In this document: positions 18,583-27,158 of the stretch, piece by piece
Numbering within the stretch: the first letter of the stretch is position 1
How the letters are laid out: each line of letters opens with the position of its first letter
Assembly: GCF_008040105.1 (NCBI RefSeq)
Contig: NZ_VRMG01000013.1
Location: forward strand, 1-64,000
Reading direction: 5' to 3'
DNA from: Lacisediminihabitans profunda
GTDB taxonomy: Bacteria; Actinomycetota; Actinomycetes; Actinomycetales; Microbacteriaceae
DNA: 64,000 nt
The notes under the pieces: generated by a model
Told to the model about the DNA's origin: nothing
Databases searched by the model: none
What the model saw: the letters and a program-made list of their open reading frames with translations, nothing else
Position numbers and translations under genes: made by a program

Positions 18583-19511
18583 AGCAGCCCCTCCGTTCCG
18601 GTCTTCCAGACATAGACCGACAGCAGGATGTAGACGATCACGAGCACGAGGATCGCCGACATCAGGATGATCGACAGCGCGGCGGCGGCGGGGTAGTTCT
18701 GCAAGTCGAAGAAGTTGCTGTCGATGACGTTGCCGATCATGGTCGTCCCCGTGCCACCGAGAAACTGCCGGCTCGCATTGACGTAGTCGCCGGCGGCCGG
18801 GATGAACGTGAGGAGCACGCCCGAGATGATGCCGGGCGCCGAGAGCGGGAGGGTGATCGTGCGGAAGGTGGTGAACGGCCGCGCATAGAGGTCGCTGCCG
18901 GCCTCCAGGTAGCGGGTGTCGAGCCGCTCGAGCACCGCGTACAGCGGAAGCGTCATGAACGGGATGAAGTTGTAGGTGAGCCCGAAGATCACCGAGAACG
19001 GGGTTCCGGTGATGTGCGCGTCCGGCGCCATGAGGGACAGTCCCTTGAGCGCCGAGACGAGGAACGACTCGTCGGAGAGCATCGACTTCCACGCCATCGT
19101 GCGCAAGAGGAAGCTGATGAAGAACGGCGCGATCACCAGCACCAGCAGGAGGTTCTGCAGGAGCGGCCGGTGCCGCACCTTCACCGCGATGAAGTAGGCC
19201 AGCGGGTAGCTGAACAGCAGCGCGAACACCGTCGCGACGAGCGAGTAGCCGAACGACCGCAGGATCTGGGGGCTGTACTGCGCGAGTACCGTCGCATAGT
19301 TGCCGATCTCGAAGCCGGGAACGTACTGCCCGATGTCACCGGAGGCCGTTGGCGCCTGCAGCGCGGTCGTCACGAGGGTGAAGAGCGGTACCAGGAAGAA
19401 GATCACGAGGTAGAGCACGCCGGGGGCGAGAAGCAGGAGCGCGATCTTGCTTCGGCGTTTCGGCGCCGGCTCCTGGGCGGGCGCCGCGCTGGCGAATGCT
19501 GAAAAGGCCAC
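18579..19511 (-). CDS. potB: Polyamine ABC transporter permease PotB-like
   Basis: This is the second permease subunit of the polyamine importer, 310 residues. Hydrophobic segments begin at about 23 (IALLLLAPGVLYLVIFFLV), and the EAA loop reads LEAGSDLYARPFTTFRTITL. The segment IPAAGDYVNASRQFLGG is typical of PotB. The start is GTG 19511, two bases after potA, with GAGGAGG eight bases upstream. It overlaps potC. PotB and PotC would form the heterodimeric channel, with PotA on the inside and PotD outside. Confidence 0.92.
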   Translation of the reverse strand: MAFSAFASAAPAQEPAPKRRSKIALLLLAPGVLYLVIFFLVPLFTLVTTALQAPTASGDIGQYVPGFEIGNYATVLAQYSPQILRSFGYSLVATVFALLFSYPLAYFIAVKVRHRPLLQNLLLVLVIAPFFISFLLRTMAWKSMLSDESFLVSALKGLSLMAPDAHITGTPFSVIFGLTYNFIPFMTLPLYAVLERLDTRYLEAGSDLYARPFTTFRTITLPLSAPGIISGVLLTFIPAAGDYVNASRQFLGGTGTTMIGNVIDSNFFDLQNYPAAAALSIILMSAILVLVIVYILLSVYVWKTGTEGLL

Positions 19512-19513
19512 GG

Positions 19514-20713
19514 TTATGCCTCCTCGAGCTCCGACATGAGGGCGCGCTTCTTCTCGAGCGCGATGGATGCCGTGTCGGTGTCCGAGCTGAAGCGCGGCTG
19601 CCTGGGCGCCTCATCCTCCAGCCCGAATCCGTGCTCGACCTTCCAACTCACCCAGGTCTCCGTGCCCTCGCCGACCAGCGGACCCACGCCCATGTTCTGC
19701 GCGAAGACCACGATCGAGCCGAGGCCGGGGATCGCGACGATGTACTGGGTGCTCACTCCGCTGAAGGACACGTCGATGACCCGGCCGGGGCCGAGCAGGT
19801 TCGTGCCGGCCTCGGGCTTCGGCTCGGTCACGTGCAGCGTCAGCTTCTCCGGCCGGGCACCGACGGTGACCTCCCCGGAGTGACGTTGGGCGCGCGACTT
19901 GGGAACGACGATCCTGTTGCCCTCGACGTTGACCGAAATGCTGTCGCCGGTCGTGCCCTCGACGGGACCGGTGAAGAGGTTCGACTGGCCGAGGAAGTTG
20001 GCGACGAAGGCGGTGCGCGGAAGCTCGTAGAGCACCTCGGGCGCGCCGAGCTGCTCGATCTTGCCCTTGTTCATGACGGCGACGGTGTCGGCCATGGTCA
20101 TGGCCTCCTCCTGGTCGTGGGTCACGTGCAGGAAGGTGAGCCCCACCTCCTCCTGGATCGACTTGAGCTCCAGTTGCATCTGCCGGCGGAGCTTGAGGTC
20201 GAGGGCGCCGAGCGGCTCGTCGAGAAGCAGGAGCGCCGGGCGATTCACGATCGCCCTGGCCAGGGCCACGCGCTGCTGCTGTCCGCCGGACAGCTGTTGC
20301 GGACGTCGAGCTGCAAGATGATCGAGCTCGACCAGGCGGAGCGCCTCGTGGGCCTTGCCCGTCGCATCCGCGATCTTGCGGCGACGCAGGCCGAAGGCCA
20401 CATTCTCGATGATCGTCATGTGCGGGAAGAGCGCGTAGCTCTGGAACACCGTGTTGACCGGTCGCTGGTACGGCTTCGTGTCCGTGACGTCCTTGCCACC
20501 GATGAGGATGCGACCGGCAGTCGCCTCCTCGAGGCCGGCGACGAGACGCAGCGTCGTCGTCTTGCCGCAGCCCGACGGTCCGAGCAGGGCGAAGAACGAG
20601 CCGGCCGGGATCGTGAGATCCATGCCCTCGATCGCGGTGAACCCGGGGAATCGCTTCTGGATGCCCACGAGTTCCAGGTCGGCGCCGGACTCGGCGAAGA
20701 CTCCGCCCGCCAT
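19514..20713 (-). CDS. potA: Polyamine ABC transporter ATP-binding protein PotA-like
   Basis: This is the ATPase that drives the polyamine importer. It has 399 residues, with Walker A GPSGCGKTT, a Q-loop (NTVFQSYALFPHM), the signature LSGGQQQRVALARA, Walker B ALLLLDEPLGALD and the H-loop (HVTHDQEEAM). A C-terminal TOBE-type regulatory domain occupies roughly residues 270-375. The start is ATG 20713, sharing one base with the potD stop (TAATG). The gene order potD-potA-potB-potC differs from E. coli potABCD, but the set is complete. Confidence 0.94.
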   Translation of the reverse strand: MAGGVFAESGADLELVGIQKRFPGFTAIEGMDLTIPAGSFFALLGPSGCGKTTTLRLVAGLEEATAGRILIGGKDVTDTKPYQRPVNTVFQSYALFPHMTIIENVAFGLRRRKIADATGKAHEALRLVELDHLAARRPQQLSGGQQQRVALARAIVNRPALLLLDEPLGALDLKLRRQMQLELKSIQEEVGLTFLHVTHDQEEAMTMADTVAVMNKGKIEQLGAPEVLYELPRTAFVANFLGQSNLFTGPVEGTTGDSISVNVEGNRIVVPKSRAQRHSGEVTVGARPEKLTLHVTEPKPEAGTNLLGPGRVIDVSFSGVSTQYIVAIPGLGSIVVFAQNMGVGPLVGEGTETWVSWKVEHGFGLEDEAPRQPRFSSDTDTASIALEKKRALMSELEEA

Positions 20714-21921
20714 TACGACCCCAGCAGCACGGCCTGGAAGGCCGCACCGTACTTGCTCTCCTCGGCGCCCGTGAGGGAGCGGAAGATCTTGGTCTTGGCG
20801 AGCGTCTCCTCGTTGGGGAAGATGAGCTGGTTGTCGGCGAGCGCCGGGTCGATCTTCTGCATCGCTTCCTTTGCCCCGACGACGGGGGTGATGTAGTTCA
20901 CCCACGCGGCCACCTGCGCGGCGACCTCCGGCTCGTAGTAGTAGTCGATGAGCTTCTCGGCATTGGCCTTCTCGCTCGACCCGACCGGGATGATGAAGTT
21001 GTCGTTCCAGAGAGTGCCTCCGGCGGTCGGGATCGCGAACTCCCACTTGTTGCCGGCCTCCGCGTTGATCACGGTGATGTCGCCGGACCAGCAGATTGCG
21101 GCGAGGGTGTCCTCGCTCTTGAGGTCTTCGAGGTACGCGTTGCCCTTGATGTTGCGGATCTGGCCGTCAGAGACCTGCTTCTTGAAGACCTCGATGGCGT
21201 TGTCGAATTCCTTGTCGCCCCACTTGCTCGAGATGTCGACACCGTTCTGCATCATGATGAGGCCCATGGTGTCGCGCATCTCGGACAGCACACCGACCCG
21301 ACCCTTGAGCGACTTGTCCCACAGGTCGTCGACCGACTTGAGGCCGTTCGGCAACTTCTCCTTGTTCCAGCAGATACCGGCGAACCCGCCCTGCCAGGGC
21401 AGCGACTGCTTGCGTCCCGGGTCGAAGTCGGGATTCTGCAGCGTCGGGGTGAGGTTCTTGGCGTTGGGGATCTTCGACTTGTCGAATTCCTGCGTGTACC
21501 CGAGCCGGATGAGGCGACCGACCATCCAGTCGGTGAGGCACACCACATCGGCACCGATGTCCTGGCCCAGGGCGAGCTGGCCCTTCACCTTGCCGTAGTA
21601 GGTGTTGTTGTCGTCGACGGCCACGTCGTACTTGACCTTGATGCCGGTCTGCTTCTCGAATTCGACCAGCGTGGGGTAGTTCCCCTTGTCGTCCTCGTCC
21701 AGGTACGCCGCCCAGTTCGCCCAGTTGAGCGCCTTCACCGAGGCCGACTTGTCCTTCGCCGGAGTCGGCTTCGTCGATCCCCCGGTCGAGCAGGCCGCGA
21801 GGGTGAGAGCAGCCGCACCGATTCCGGCCCCCTGCAGGATGTTGCGCCTCGTGATCGGTGCTTGCCTGGCTTGTTGGATCAATCGCTGGATCATCGGGTC
21901 TTGGGGCATTGATCTGGTCAT
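20713..21921 (-). CDS. potD: Polyamine-binding lipoprotein PotD-like, Tat-type signal
   Basis: This is the extracellular solute-binding protein of the importer, 402 residues from ATG 21921 with an AAGGAG site eight bases upstream. The N-terminus has a twin-arginine-like motif (ITRRNILQGAG), a hydrophobic stretch and the lipobox LTLAAC, so it is probably a Tat-exported lipoprotein. The mature part has PotD-like features: NWANWAAYLDED, DVVCLTDWMVGRLI, KQSLPWQGGFAGICWN and WNDNFIIPVGS. It is the first gene of the operon and divergent from ald. A reading from 22014 would add 31 residues ahead of the signal and has no ribosome site. Confidence 0.92.
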   Translation of the reverse strand: MTRSMPQDPMIQRLIQQARQAPITRRNILQGAGIGAAALTLAACSTGGSTKPTPAKDKSASVKALNWANWAAYLDEDDKGNYPTLVEFEKQTGIKVKYDVAVDDNNTYYGKVKGQLALGQDIGADVVCLTDWMVGRLIRLGYTQEFDKSKIPNAKNLTPTLQNPDFDPGRKQSLPWQGGFAGICWNKEKLPNGLKSVDDLWDKSLKGRVGVLSEMRDTMGLIMMQNGVDISSKWGDKEFDNAIEVFKKQVSDGQIRNIKGNAYLEDLKSEDTLAAICWSGDITVINAEAGNKWEFAIPTAGGTLWNDNFIIPVGSSEKANAEKLIDYYYEPEVAAQVAAWVNYITPVVGAKEAMQKIDPALADNQLIFPNEETLAKTKIFRSLTGAEESKYGAAFQAVLLGS

Positions 21922-22060
21922 CGAGGGCACTCCTTCAGCGACGGAAACAAGACGCGGACACCGGCGTACCGCATGCGTTGATACTTGCACAGAGGCGGGG
22001 CGAAGCGCATCCAAAATGGGGCAAATCCCCCATCACGAAACACAATCTTTACGAAATCAG

Positions 22061-22083
22061 CACCTAAATGCCCATTTAAGGTG
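22061..22083. promoter_or_regulatory. Inverted repeat (CACCTAAATG/CATTTAAGGTG) in the potD-ald divergent region
   Basis: CACCTAAATG and CATTTAAGGTG form a near-perfect inverted repeat that differs by one inserted T, about 90 bp upstream of ald and 140 bp upstream of potD. It lies in an AT-richer pocket within a 248-bp intergenic region. A second small repeat, ATGGGG/CCCCAT, lies at 22015-22032. Alanine dehydrogenase genes of actinobacteria are often controlled by Lrp/AsnC-type regulators, so this is a candidate operator. No regulator gene is adjacent. Confidence 0.5.
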
Positions 22084-22169
22084 CGGATTCGTGTGTCCGC
22101 CGAGACTACGCTTGGAGTTGCATCAACAACGTCGTTGACTGCCGAGGGTCGTGTCGAGTCAGGAGTGCA

Positions 22170-23285
22170 ATGAAGATCGCAGTGCCAACAGAGGTCAAGA
22201 ACAACGAGTTCCGAGTGGCCATCACCCCGGCCGGGGTACACGACCTCACGTCCAATGGACACGAGGTGCTGATCCAGGCGGGAGCCGGGCTCGGCTCGTC
22301 CATCCCCGATGAGGAATACCTGGCGGCCGGCGCGACGATCACCGCCGACGCAGCGACGACGTGGGCCGCCGCCGATCTCCTGCTCAAGGTGAAGGAGCCG
22401 GTGGAGAGCGAATACGGCCACTTCCGCGACGGCCTGCTGCTCTTCACCTACCTTCACCTCGCCGCCGAGCGCCGACTCACCGACGAGCTCCTCGCCGCGA
22501 AGGTCACCGCGATCGCCTATGAGACGGTGCAACTGCCGTCGAGGGCCCTTCCCCTCCTCGCCCCGATGAGCGAGGTCGCCGGCAGGCTCGCTCCCATCGT
22601 CGGGGCGAACGCGATGCTCAAGCCCAACGGCGGACCCGGATTGCTCATTCCCGGCGTGCCGGGCACCCGTCCGGCCCGGGTGGTGGTGCTCGGCGGCGGC
22701 GTCGCCGGCACCAACGCCGTCAGCGTTGCAGTGGGACTCGGCGCCGAGGTCGTCGTGCTGGACACGAACATCCAGCGACTGCGCGAACTCGACGCCCTGT
22801 ACGCGGGTCGCGTGCAGACCATCGCGTCGAACAGCTTCGAGATCGAGAGGGCCTGCATCTCGGCCGACCTCGTGATCGGGTCGGTGCTGGTGCCGGGGGC
22901 GAAGGCCCCGAAGCTGGTGAGCAACGACCTCGTGTCGCGGATGAAGCCCGGCAGTGTGCTCGTCGACATCGCCGTGGACCAGGGCGGCTGCTTCGAGGAC
23001 AGCCACCCCACCACACACGCGGACCCCACCTTCACGGTGCACCGTTCGCTGTTCTACTGCGTTGCGAACATGCCGGGCGCCGTGCCGAACACCTCCACCT
23101 ATGCGCTCACCAACGCGACGCTGCCGTACGTGCGTTCCATCGCGAGCCTCGGCTGGATGGACGCCCTGCGCGCCGATCCCGCCCTCGCCCTCGGCCTGAA
23201 CACCCACGCCGGCCACCTCGTCAACGGGCCGGTCGCCACGGCGAACGGCCTCCCGTTCCAGTCCATCGAGAGCGTTCTCGCCTAA
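22170..23285 (+). CDS. ald: Alanine dehydrogenase
   Basis: Ald interconverts L-alanine and pyruvate plus ammonia with NAD. The 371-residue length is the family norm. It opens with MKIAVPTEVKNNEFRVAITP (substrate-binding R15) and has the catalytic K-containing VKEPVESEY, the NAD fold RVVVLGGGVAGTNAVSVAVGLGAEV with VLDTN at the end of beta 2, and the active-site loop VDIAVDQGGCFEDS. The ATG at 22170 is preceded by AGGAG. It is convergent with the FtsK-type ATPase gene and divergent from potD, so control probably comes from the shared upstream region. Confidence 0.97.
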   Translation: MKIAVPTEVKNNEFRVAITPAGVHDLTSNGHEVLIQAGAGLGSSIPDEEYLAAGATITADAATTWAAADLLLKVKEPVESEYGHFRDGLLLFTYLHLAAERRLTDELLAAKVTAIAYETVQLPSRALPLLAPMSEVAGRLAPIVGANAMLKPNGGPGLLIPGVPGTRPARVVVLGGGVAGTNAVSVAVGLGAEVVVLDTNIQRLRELDALYAGRVQTIASNSFEIERACISADLVIGSVLVPGAKAPKLVSNDLVSRMKPGSVLVDIAVDQGGCFEDSHPTTHADPTFTVHRSLFYCVANMPGAVPNTSTYALTNATLPYVRSIASLGWMDALRADPALALGLNTHAGHLVNGPVATANGLPFQSIESVLA

Positions 23286-23307
23286 CCTGTCGCACGCACT
23301 GAGCGGT

Positions 23308-26151
23308 TCAACCCGGCTCCAGGTCGTCCAGCGCGCGCACCCGGCGGAGCGACCCGTCCGGCGCGAGCAGCCACCCGTCAGTCGACCGCCGAACTATCGG
23401 CGGCGGCAGGCGGCGCTGGCCGCTGACCGCCCGGAACTCGGCCGGAGTGCAGGCGTGAAAGAGAAACGACACGGAGCCGCGGATGCTCGAGGCGAGCCCC
23501 CACGCGGCCTGCCAGGCGTCCGGGTCGCCCACGATCACGGCGTGCGCGCCGACGCCGGTCACCTCCACGGTGGGCGCCGCCAGCGCGCTCGCGTCCCCGG
23601 CCCGCAACTGCAGCACCGGCTCGGGGTGCCCGGCCCGCCTCATGGCCTGCTCGAACGCCTCGGGCGTGGTCGACACCACCGCGCGACGCGTGCCGTCCGA
23701 CCAGTCGACCCGCTCCACCTCGACCGAGTCGGGCTCGAGCGGGTCGGGCTCGAGCGGGTCGGCGGGGGCGAGTGCGAGCTGCACACGGTTGCCGAACCAC
23801 TCGCCCCGACCGGGAGGAGCCGTCGGGTCGAAACCGGCCGCCTCTCCCCCGGCCATCAGGTGGTCCTGCCGCCCGGGTAGGCGCAGAATGAGTCTCGAGT
23901 CGCACAGCTCGGCGACGCCGTGCAGCGCCGCCGGGATTCGGCGCACCGTGAGCGCGACACCCCGACCGGACGAGCCGCTTCTCAACACAGCGAGAAGCAT
24001 GTCCACGAAGGGCTGCTGATGCTCATCGGGCAGCCGGGCGACTATCGAGTCGAGGTCGTCCACCACGACGAGTGCCGGCGGGCGCCCGGCGAGTTCGCGC
24101 TCGAGGAACTCCCACGCCTCGTCGATCGACGCGGGCATGACCCTCACGACCGCGGCCGACGCGAGCACGCGCACCAGATTCGACTTGCCCGAACGATGAC
24201 CGCCGACCACGAGCAGGTTCCCCTGGTCGACGGGGTCATAGGCGGCACTGGCCTGGCGCTGTTCAGAGGGGAGGTCGAGCAGACCGATCGGCACCCCCTT
24301 CGGGCCGACGGACAGCGCGGACACCGGGACAACGGCCGGAAGGTCGTCACACCAGGGTCGACGCGGAGCGATATCGCCTCGTGGGCGCGCGGCAGCGACC
24401 CGGCGCACATCGTCGCCGGTCACGAGAGCGACCCTGATCGGTCGCGCGGCCTCGCCGTCGAGGCTCACCACGGCGGCTCCCGGCCGGCCCGCCGGCAGCG
24501 CGGCGGCGACGGCCGAGCCGACCACCGCCACGCTGTCTGCCGCGTTGTTCACCCTCAGCGAGATCCGCAGCCTCGCGTTCGCGAGCACCGCATCCCGCAC
24601 GACCCCTGCCGGTCGTTGGGTGCACAGGATCAGGTGGATGCCGAGCGAGCGCCCGCGCGCCGCCAGGTCGGCGAAGAGAGCGTGCAATTCCGGCCTGTCC
24701 ACGACCATCGCGGCGAACTCGTCGACGACGATCACGAGACGCGCGAGTGTCTTCCCCGGCGGCATCCCTCCGATGTCCCGGGCGCCCAGCCCGGCAAGGA
24801 ACGCCTCCCGAAACCGGATCTCCGCGCCCAGGCTGAGGATCGCCCTCGCCGCCACCCGCTCGTCGAGATCGGTGACGACGCCCACCACATGCGGGAGCCC
24901 GGCGATCGCCGCGAACGAGGCTCCGCCCTTGAAGTCGACGAGCAGGAAGGTGACCTCGGCGGGGCCGTGCGCCGCGGCCATCGCCAGGATCCAACTCTGC
25001 AGCAGTTCGCTCTTGCCGCTGCCCGTCGTGCCGCCGACGACGGCGTGCGGGCCGTGGGCGACGAGATCCACCGCGAAGGGTTCACCCTCGCTTGTGCCGA
25101 AGACGCACTCGAGAGAGGTCTCGGCCGTCGAGCCGACCGGGAGCGCCGCGAAGACGGGACCGGGCGCGTCGCTCCCTCCCGCTCGACCGAGGCCGCGAGC
25201 CCCGGCGGCCGCGGCGAGAAACAGCGCGCGCTCGAGAGCGGCCTCCCCGGAGGCGAAGACCGCGACGATGGGCTGGCCCTCGACTCCCGGGCATCTCAAC
25301 AACCGCGCCGTCGTGCCCGCGCGCACCTCGAGCACCACGCGGCACTCGGCGGGGAGGGCCGTCGCCCCTGTTGCGACCGCCACGAGCGCGGTGCGGAGGT
25401 CCGAGATCCACTCGACCCGATTCGCACCGGCTGGCGCGTCGAGCACCCGGTGGGGCAACGACCGCAGCCACTGCCAGGCCGGGCCGGGCGGGACGGCGAG
25501 TGAGAACTCCTGGGGCGGGAGTGACCCGGCGAGTTGGAGCAGGATCTCCCGCGCGGCCGCGTTCACGAGAGCGGACGGGCCGCACACCCCGATTCCGAGG
25601 AACGGGTCGACGAGCAACGGAATGTCGGCCAGGTCGGCGGCGTAGGCACGCAGTTCGGCCAGGCGCTCCGCCGCCGCCGAGGATGCCGGCGAAGCCGGCG
25701 CCTCCGCGATCCGGACGGAGCTCGCGCCGACTCGAAGTCCGAGGCTGACCCGGACGCCGGGGCGGTCGTCGAGGCGCCACCGCTCCGGGTCTCCCGGCGC
25801 ATCGTCTGGAGCGCCGCGAATGCGGTCGACCTCGGCGACGAGCCTCGCTCGCTCCTCGGCGTGGAACTCGTCGATGAGGCTCCTGGTGCTCGCCACCTGC
25901 TCGTCGAACCGCTTCCACTCGCGTTTCGCGTGCCGATGGCCGTGCAGCCGACCGTCGACGAGGCTCGCGACGGCGATCACCGGGCCGAGCACCGCGAAGG
26001 CGAGGGCGTACGGCGACCCGGTGATCGCCCACATCCCCAGCGAGACCACCACCGGGGCGACGGTGGCGACGAGAGGCAGCGCATGGCGCTGTGGGCTCTC
26101 CGGCGCGAGGGGCAAGGTGATTCCGCGAGCTTCGGGGGGACTGCTGGACAC
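23308..26151 (-). CDS. EssC/EccC-like FtsK/SpoIIIE-domain membrane ATPase
   Basis: This 947-residue protein has two N-terminal membrane segments (about 27-43 and 47-66), a long soluble region, and at least two FtsK/SpoIIIE-type ATPase domains. The first is canonical: Walker A GGTTGSGKS (373-381), LLVDFKGG, Walker B RLVIVVDEFA (D477/E478) and an ILCTQRPAG sensor. The second is weaker: Walker A GGHRSGKS (649-656) and ALVVVDDLDS. This is the architecture of the type VII secretion motor EssC/EccC, but no WXG100 protein or other secretion component is nearby. It is the last gene of the kinase-FN3 cluster. A 15-bp tandem duplication encodes DPLEPDPLEPD near residue 815. The start (GTG 26151) has only a weak ribosome site. 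Confidence 0.85.
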   Translation of the reverse strand: MSSSPPEARGITLPLAPESPQRHALPLVATVAPVVVSLGMWAITGSPYALAFAVLGPVIAVASLVDGRLHGHRHAKREWKRFDEQVASTRSLIDEFHAEERARLVAEVDRIRGAPDDAPGDPERWRLDDRPGVRVSLGLRVGASSVRIAEAPASPASSAAAERLAELRAYAADLADIPLLVDPFLGIGVCGPSALVNAAAREILLQLAGSLPPQEFSLAVPPGPAWQWLRSLPHRVLDAPAGANRVEWISDLRTALVAVATGATALPAECRVVLEVRAGTTARLLRCPGVEGQPIVAVFASGEAALERALFLAAAAGARGLGRAGGSDAPGPVFAALPVGSTAETSLECVFGTSEGEPFAVDLVAHGPHAVVGGTTGSGKSELLQSWILAMAAAHGPAEVTFLLVDFKGGASFAAIAGLPHVVGVVTDLDERVAARAILSLGAEIRFREAFLAGLGARDIGGMPPGKTLARLVIVVDEFAAMVVDRPELHALFADLAARGRSLGIHLILCTQRPAGVVRDAVLANARLRISLRVNNAADSVAVVGSAVAAALPAGRPGAAVVSLDGEAARPIRVALVTGDDVRRVAAARPRGDIAPRRPWCDDLPAVVPVSALSVGPKGVPIGLLDLPSEQRQASAAYDPVDQGNLLVVGGHRSGKSNLVRVLASAAVVRVMPASIDEAWEFLERELAGRPPALVVVDDLDSIVARLPDEHQQPFVDMLLAVLRSGSSGRGVALTVRRIPAALHGVAELCDSRLILRLPGRQDHLMAGGEAAGFDPTAPPGRGEWFGNRVQLALAPADPLEPDPLEPDSVEVERVDWSDGTRRAVVSTTPEAFEQAMRRAGHPEPVLQLRAGDASALAAPTVEVTGVGAHAVIVGDPDAWQAAWGLASSIRGSVSFLFHACTPAEFRAVSGQRRLPPPIVRRSTDGWLLAPDGSLRRVRALDDLEPG

Positions 26152-26244
26152 ACCAGACAGGCAATCACGCCGGCCGTCGCGCGAGAGAGTCGGGCGAGGA
26201 GGCGTGGATCCCGACGCGGACGGTGCGTGCTGGTGGAGGAGGGG

Positions 26245-27147
26245 TCAGCTCACGATGAAGAACTGCTCGCCGATTTCCACCCGCGTGCCCCGCATGATCC
26301 GGTGTCGCTTGTTCGGCTCGCACCGCACGGGGGCCGAATCCGGCTCGCGCACGATCGTCCCGTTCCCGGAGAACCGGTCGACTATCCAGAAGCTACCGTC
26401 GTCCTGCCCGAACTCGAGGTGGGTCTTGGAGACCGACCGGCTCGGGTCGAGCACACGCACGAGCTGGTCGACGTACTCCCCGGGCTCCACCTTGGGGTTC
26501 CGACCGATGAGACCGGTGCCGTAGACGGTGAAACTCTCCCCCGTGCTGAACTGGAGCACGAAGCGCACGCCGTTCTCCCGCCGCACGATCCGGGTCGCCT
26601 CCACGTCGCCCGCGTCGGCCTGAGGCGACGGGGTGGGCGCCACGGGTCCTGCCACGGCATCAGTCGGAGGCGTTGGGGTGCCGGCCGATTCCCGTCCCGA
26701 TGACGACTGTTCCGGTGTCGACTGTTCGGCCGGTGCCAGAGCCTCGGCTACCGGGAGAACATCCACCGCGGGAGGCGCGGGATCCGGCTCGCGCGCGACG
26801 GGCATCTCGCGCGCCTCGACACGCTCGATTCGATCGATGACGACGGTGTCGCGCGGGCGACTGAACGTGTCGCTCACCGCCCGAGACACATTGCCGCACT
26901 CGCCGCAGAAGATGTCGTCGGCAGCCATCAGGCTGCCGCACTGCTCGCAGAGCAGCACGCTTCCTGGCGTGACGAGCGGCTGCGCCACCGGTCGACTCGA
27001 TTCCCCGAGCACGTCTGTGCGCACCGCGGGAGTCTGAACCCGCGGCAACCGACCGGTCGGTAGCTGCGATTGCGCCACCGCACGTCCGCATTCGCCGCAG
27101 AACAGGGCCCCCACCGGCAACTCAGTCCCGCAATACGTGCATCTCAC
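26245..27147 (-). CDS. Double zinc-ribbon plus FHA-domain protein
   Basis: The 300-residue soluble protein has two zinc-ribbon units, C3/C6-C17/C20 (CTYC, CGEC) and C67/C70-C81/C84 (CEQC, CGEC). A Pro-rich linker (about 100-190) follows, then a C-terminal FHA domain (about 200-300; GLIGRNPK, RSVSKTHLEFG, GNGTIVREP) that should bind phosphothreonine. The linker carries RDTVVIDR around T101, like the DxTxIR motifs in the neighbouring kinase and FHA proteins. It is likely a partner that links kinase signalling to the ATPase encoded next. The start is GTG 27147 with GAGGG upstream, 11 bp after the transglutaminase-like gene. Confidence 0.85.
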   Translation of the reverse strand: MRCTYCGTELPVGALFCGECGRAVAQSQLPTGRLPRVQTPAVRTDVLGESSRPVAQPLVTPGSVLLCEQCGSLMAADDIFCGECGNVSRAVSDTFSRPRDTVVIDRIERVEAREMPVAREPDPAPPAVDVLPVAEALAPAEQSTPEQSSSGRESAGTPTPPTDAVAGPVAPTPSPQADAGDVEATRIVRRENGVRFVLQFSTGESFTVYGTGLIGRNPKVEPGEYVDQLVRVLDPSRSVSKTHLEFGQDDGSFWIVDRFSGNGTIVREPDSAPVRCEPNKRHRIMRGTRVEIGEQFFIVS

Positions 27148-27158
27148 CGTGCAACCCT

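Noticed and set aside
16361-18613. Apparent 750-residue fusion of a permease-like and aminotransferase protein
   Set aside because: The N-terminal 300 residues are an out-of-frame reading of potC (Arg/Pro-rich). The aminotransferase has its own GTG and ribosome site at 17713.
23735-23765. 15-bp tandem repeat in the EssC-like gene
   Set aside because: It is an in-frame duplication encoding DPLEPDPLEPD. It is minor, with no sign of wider repeat structure.
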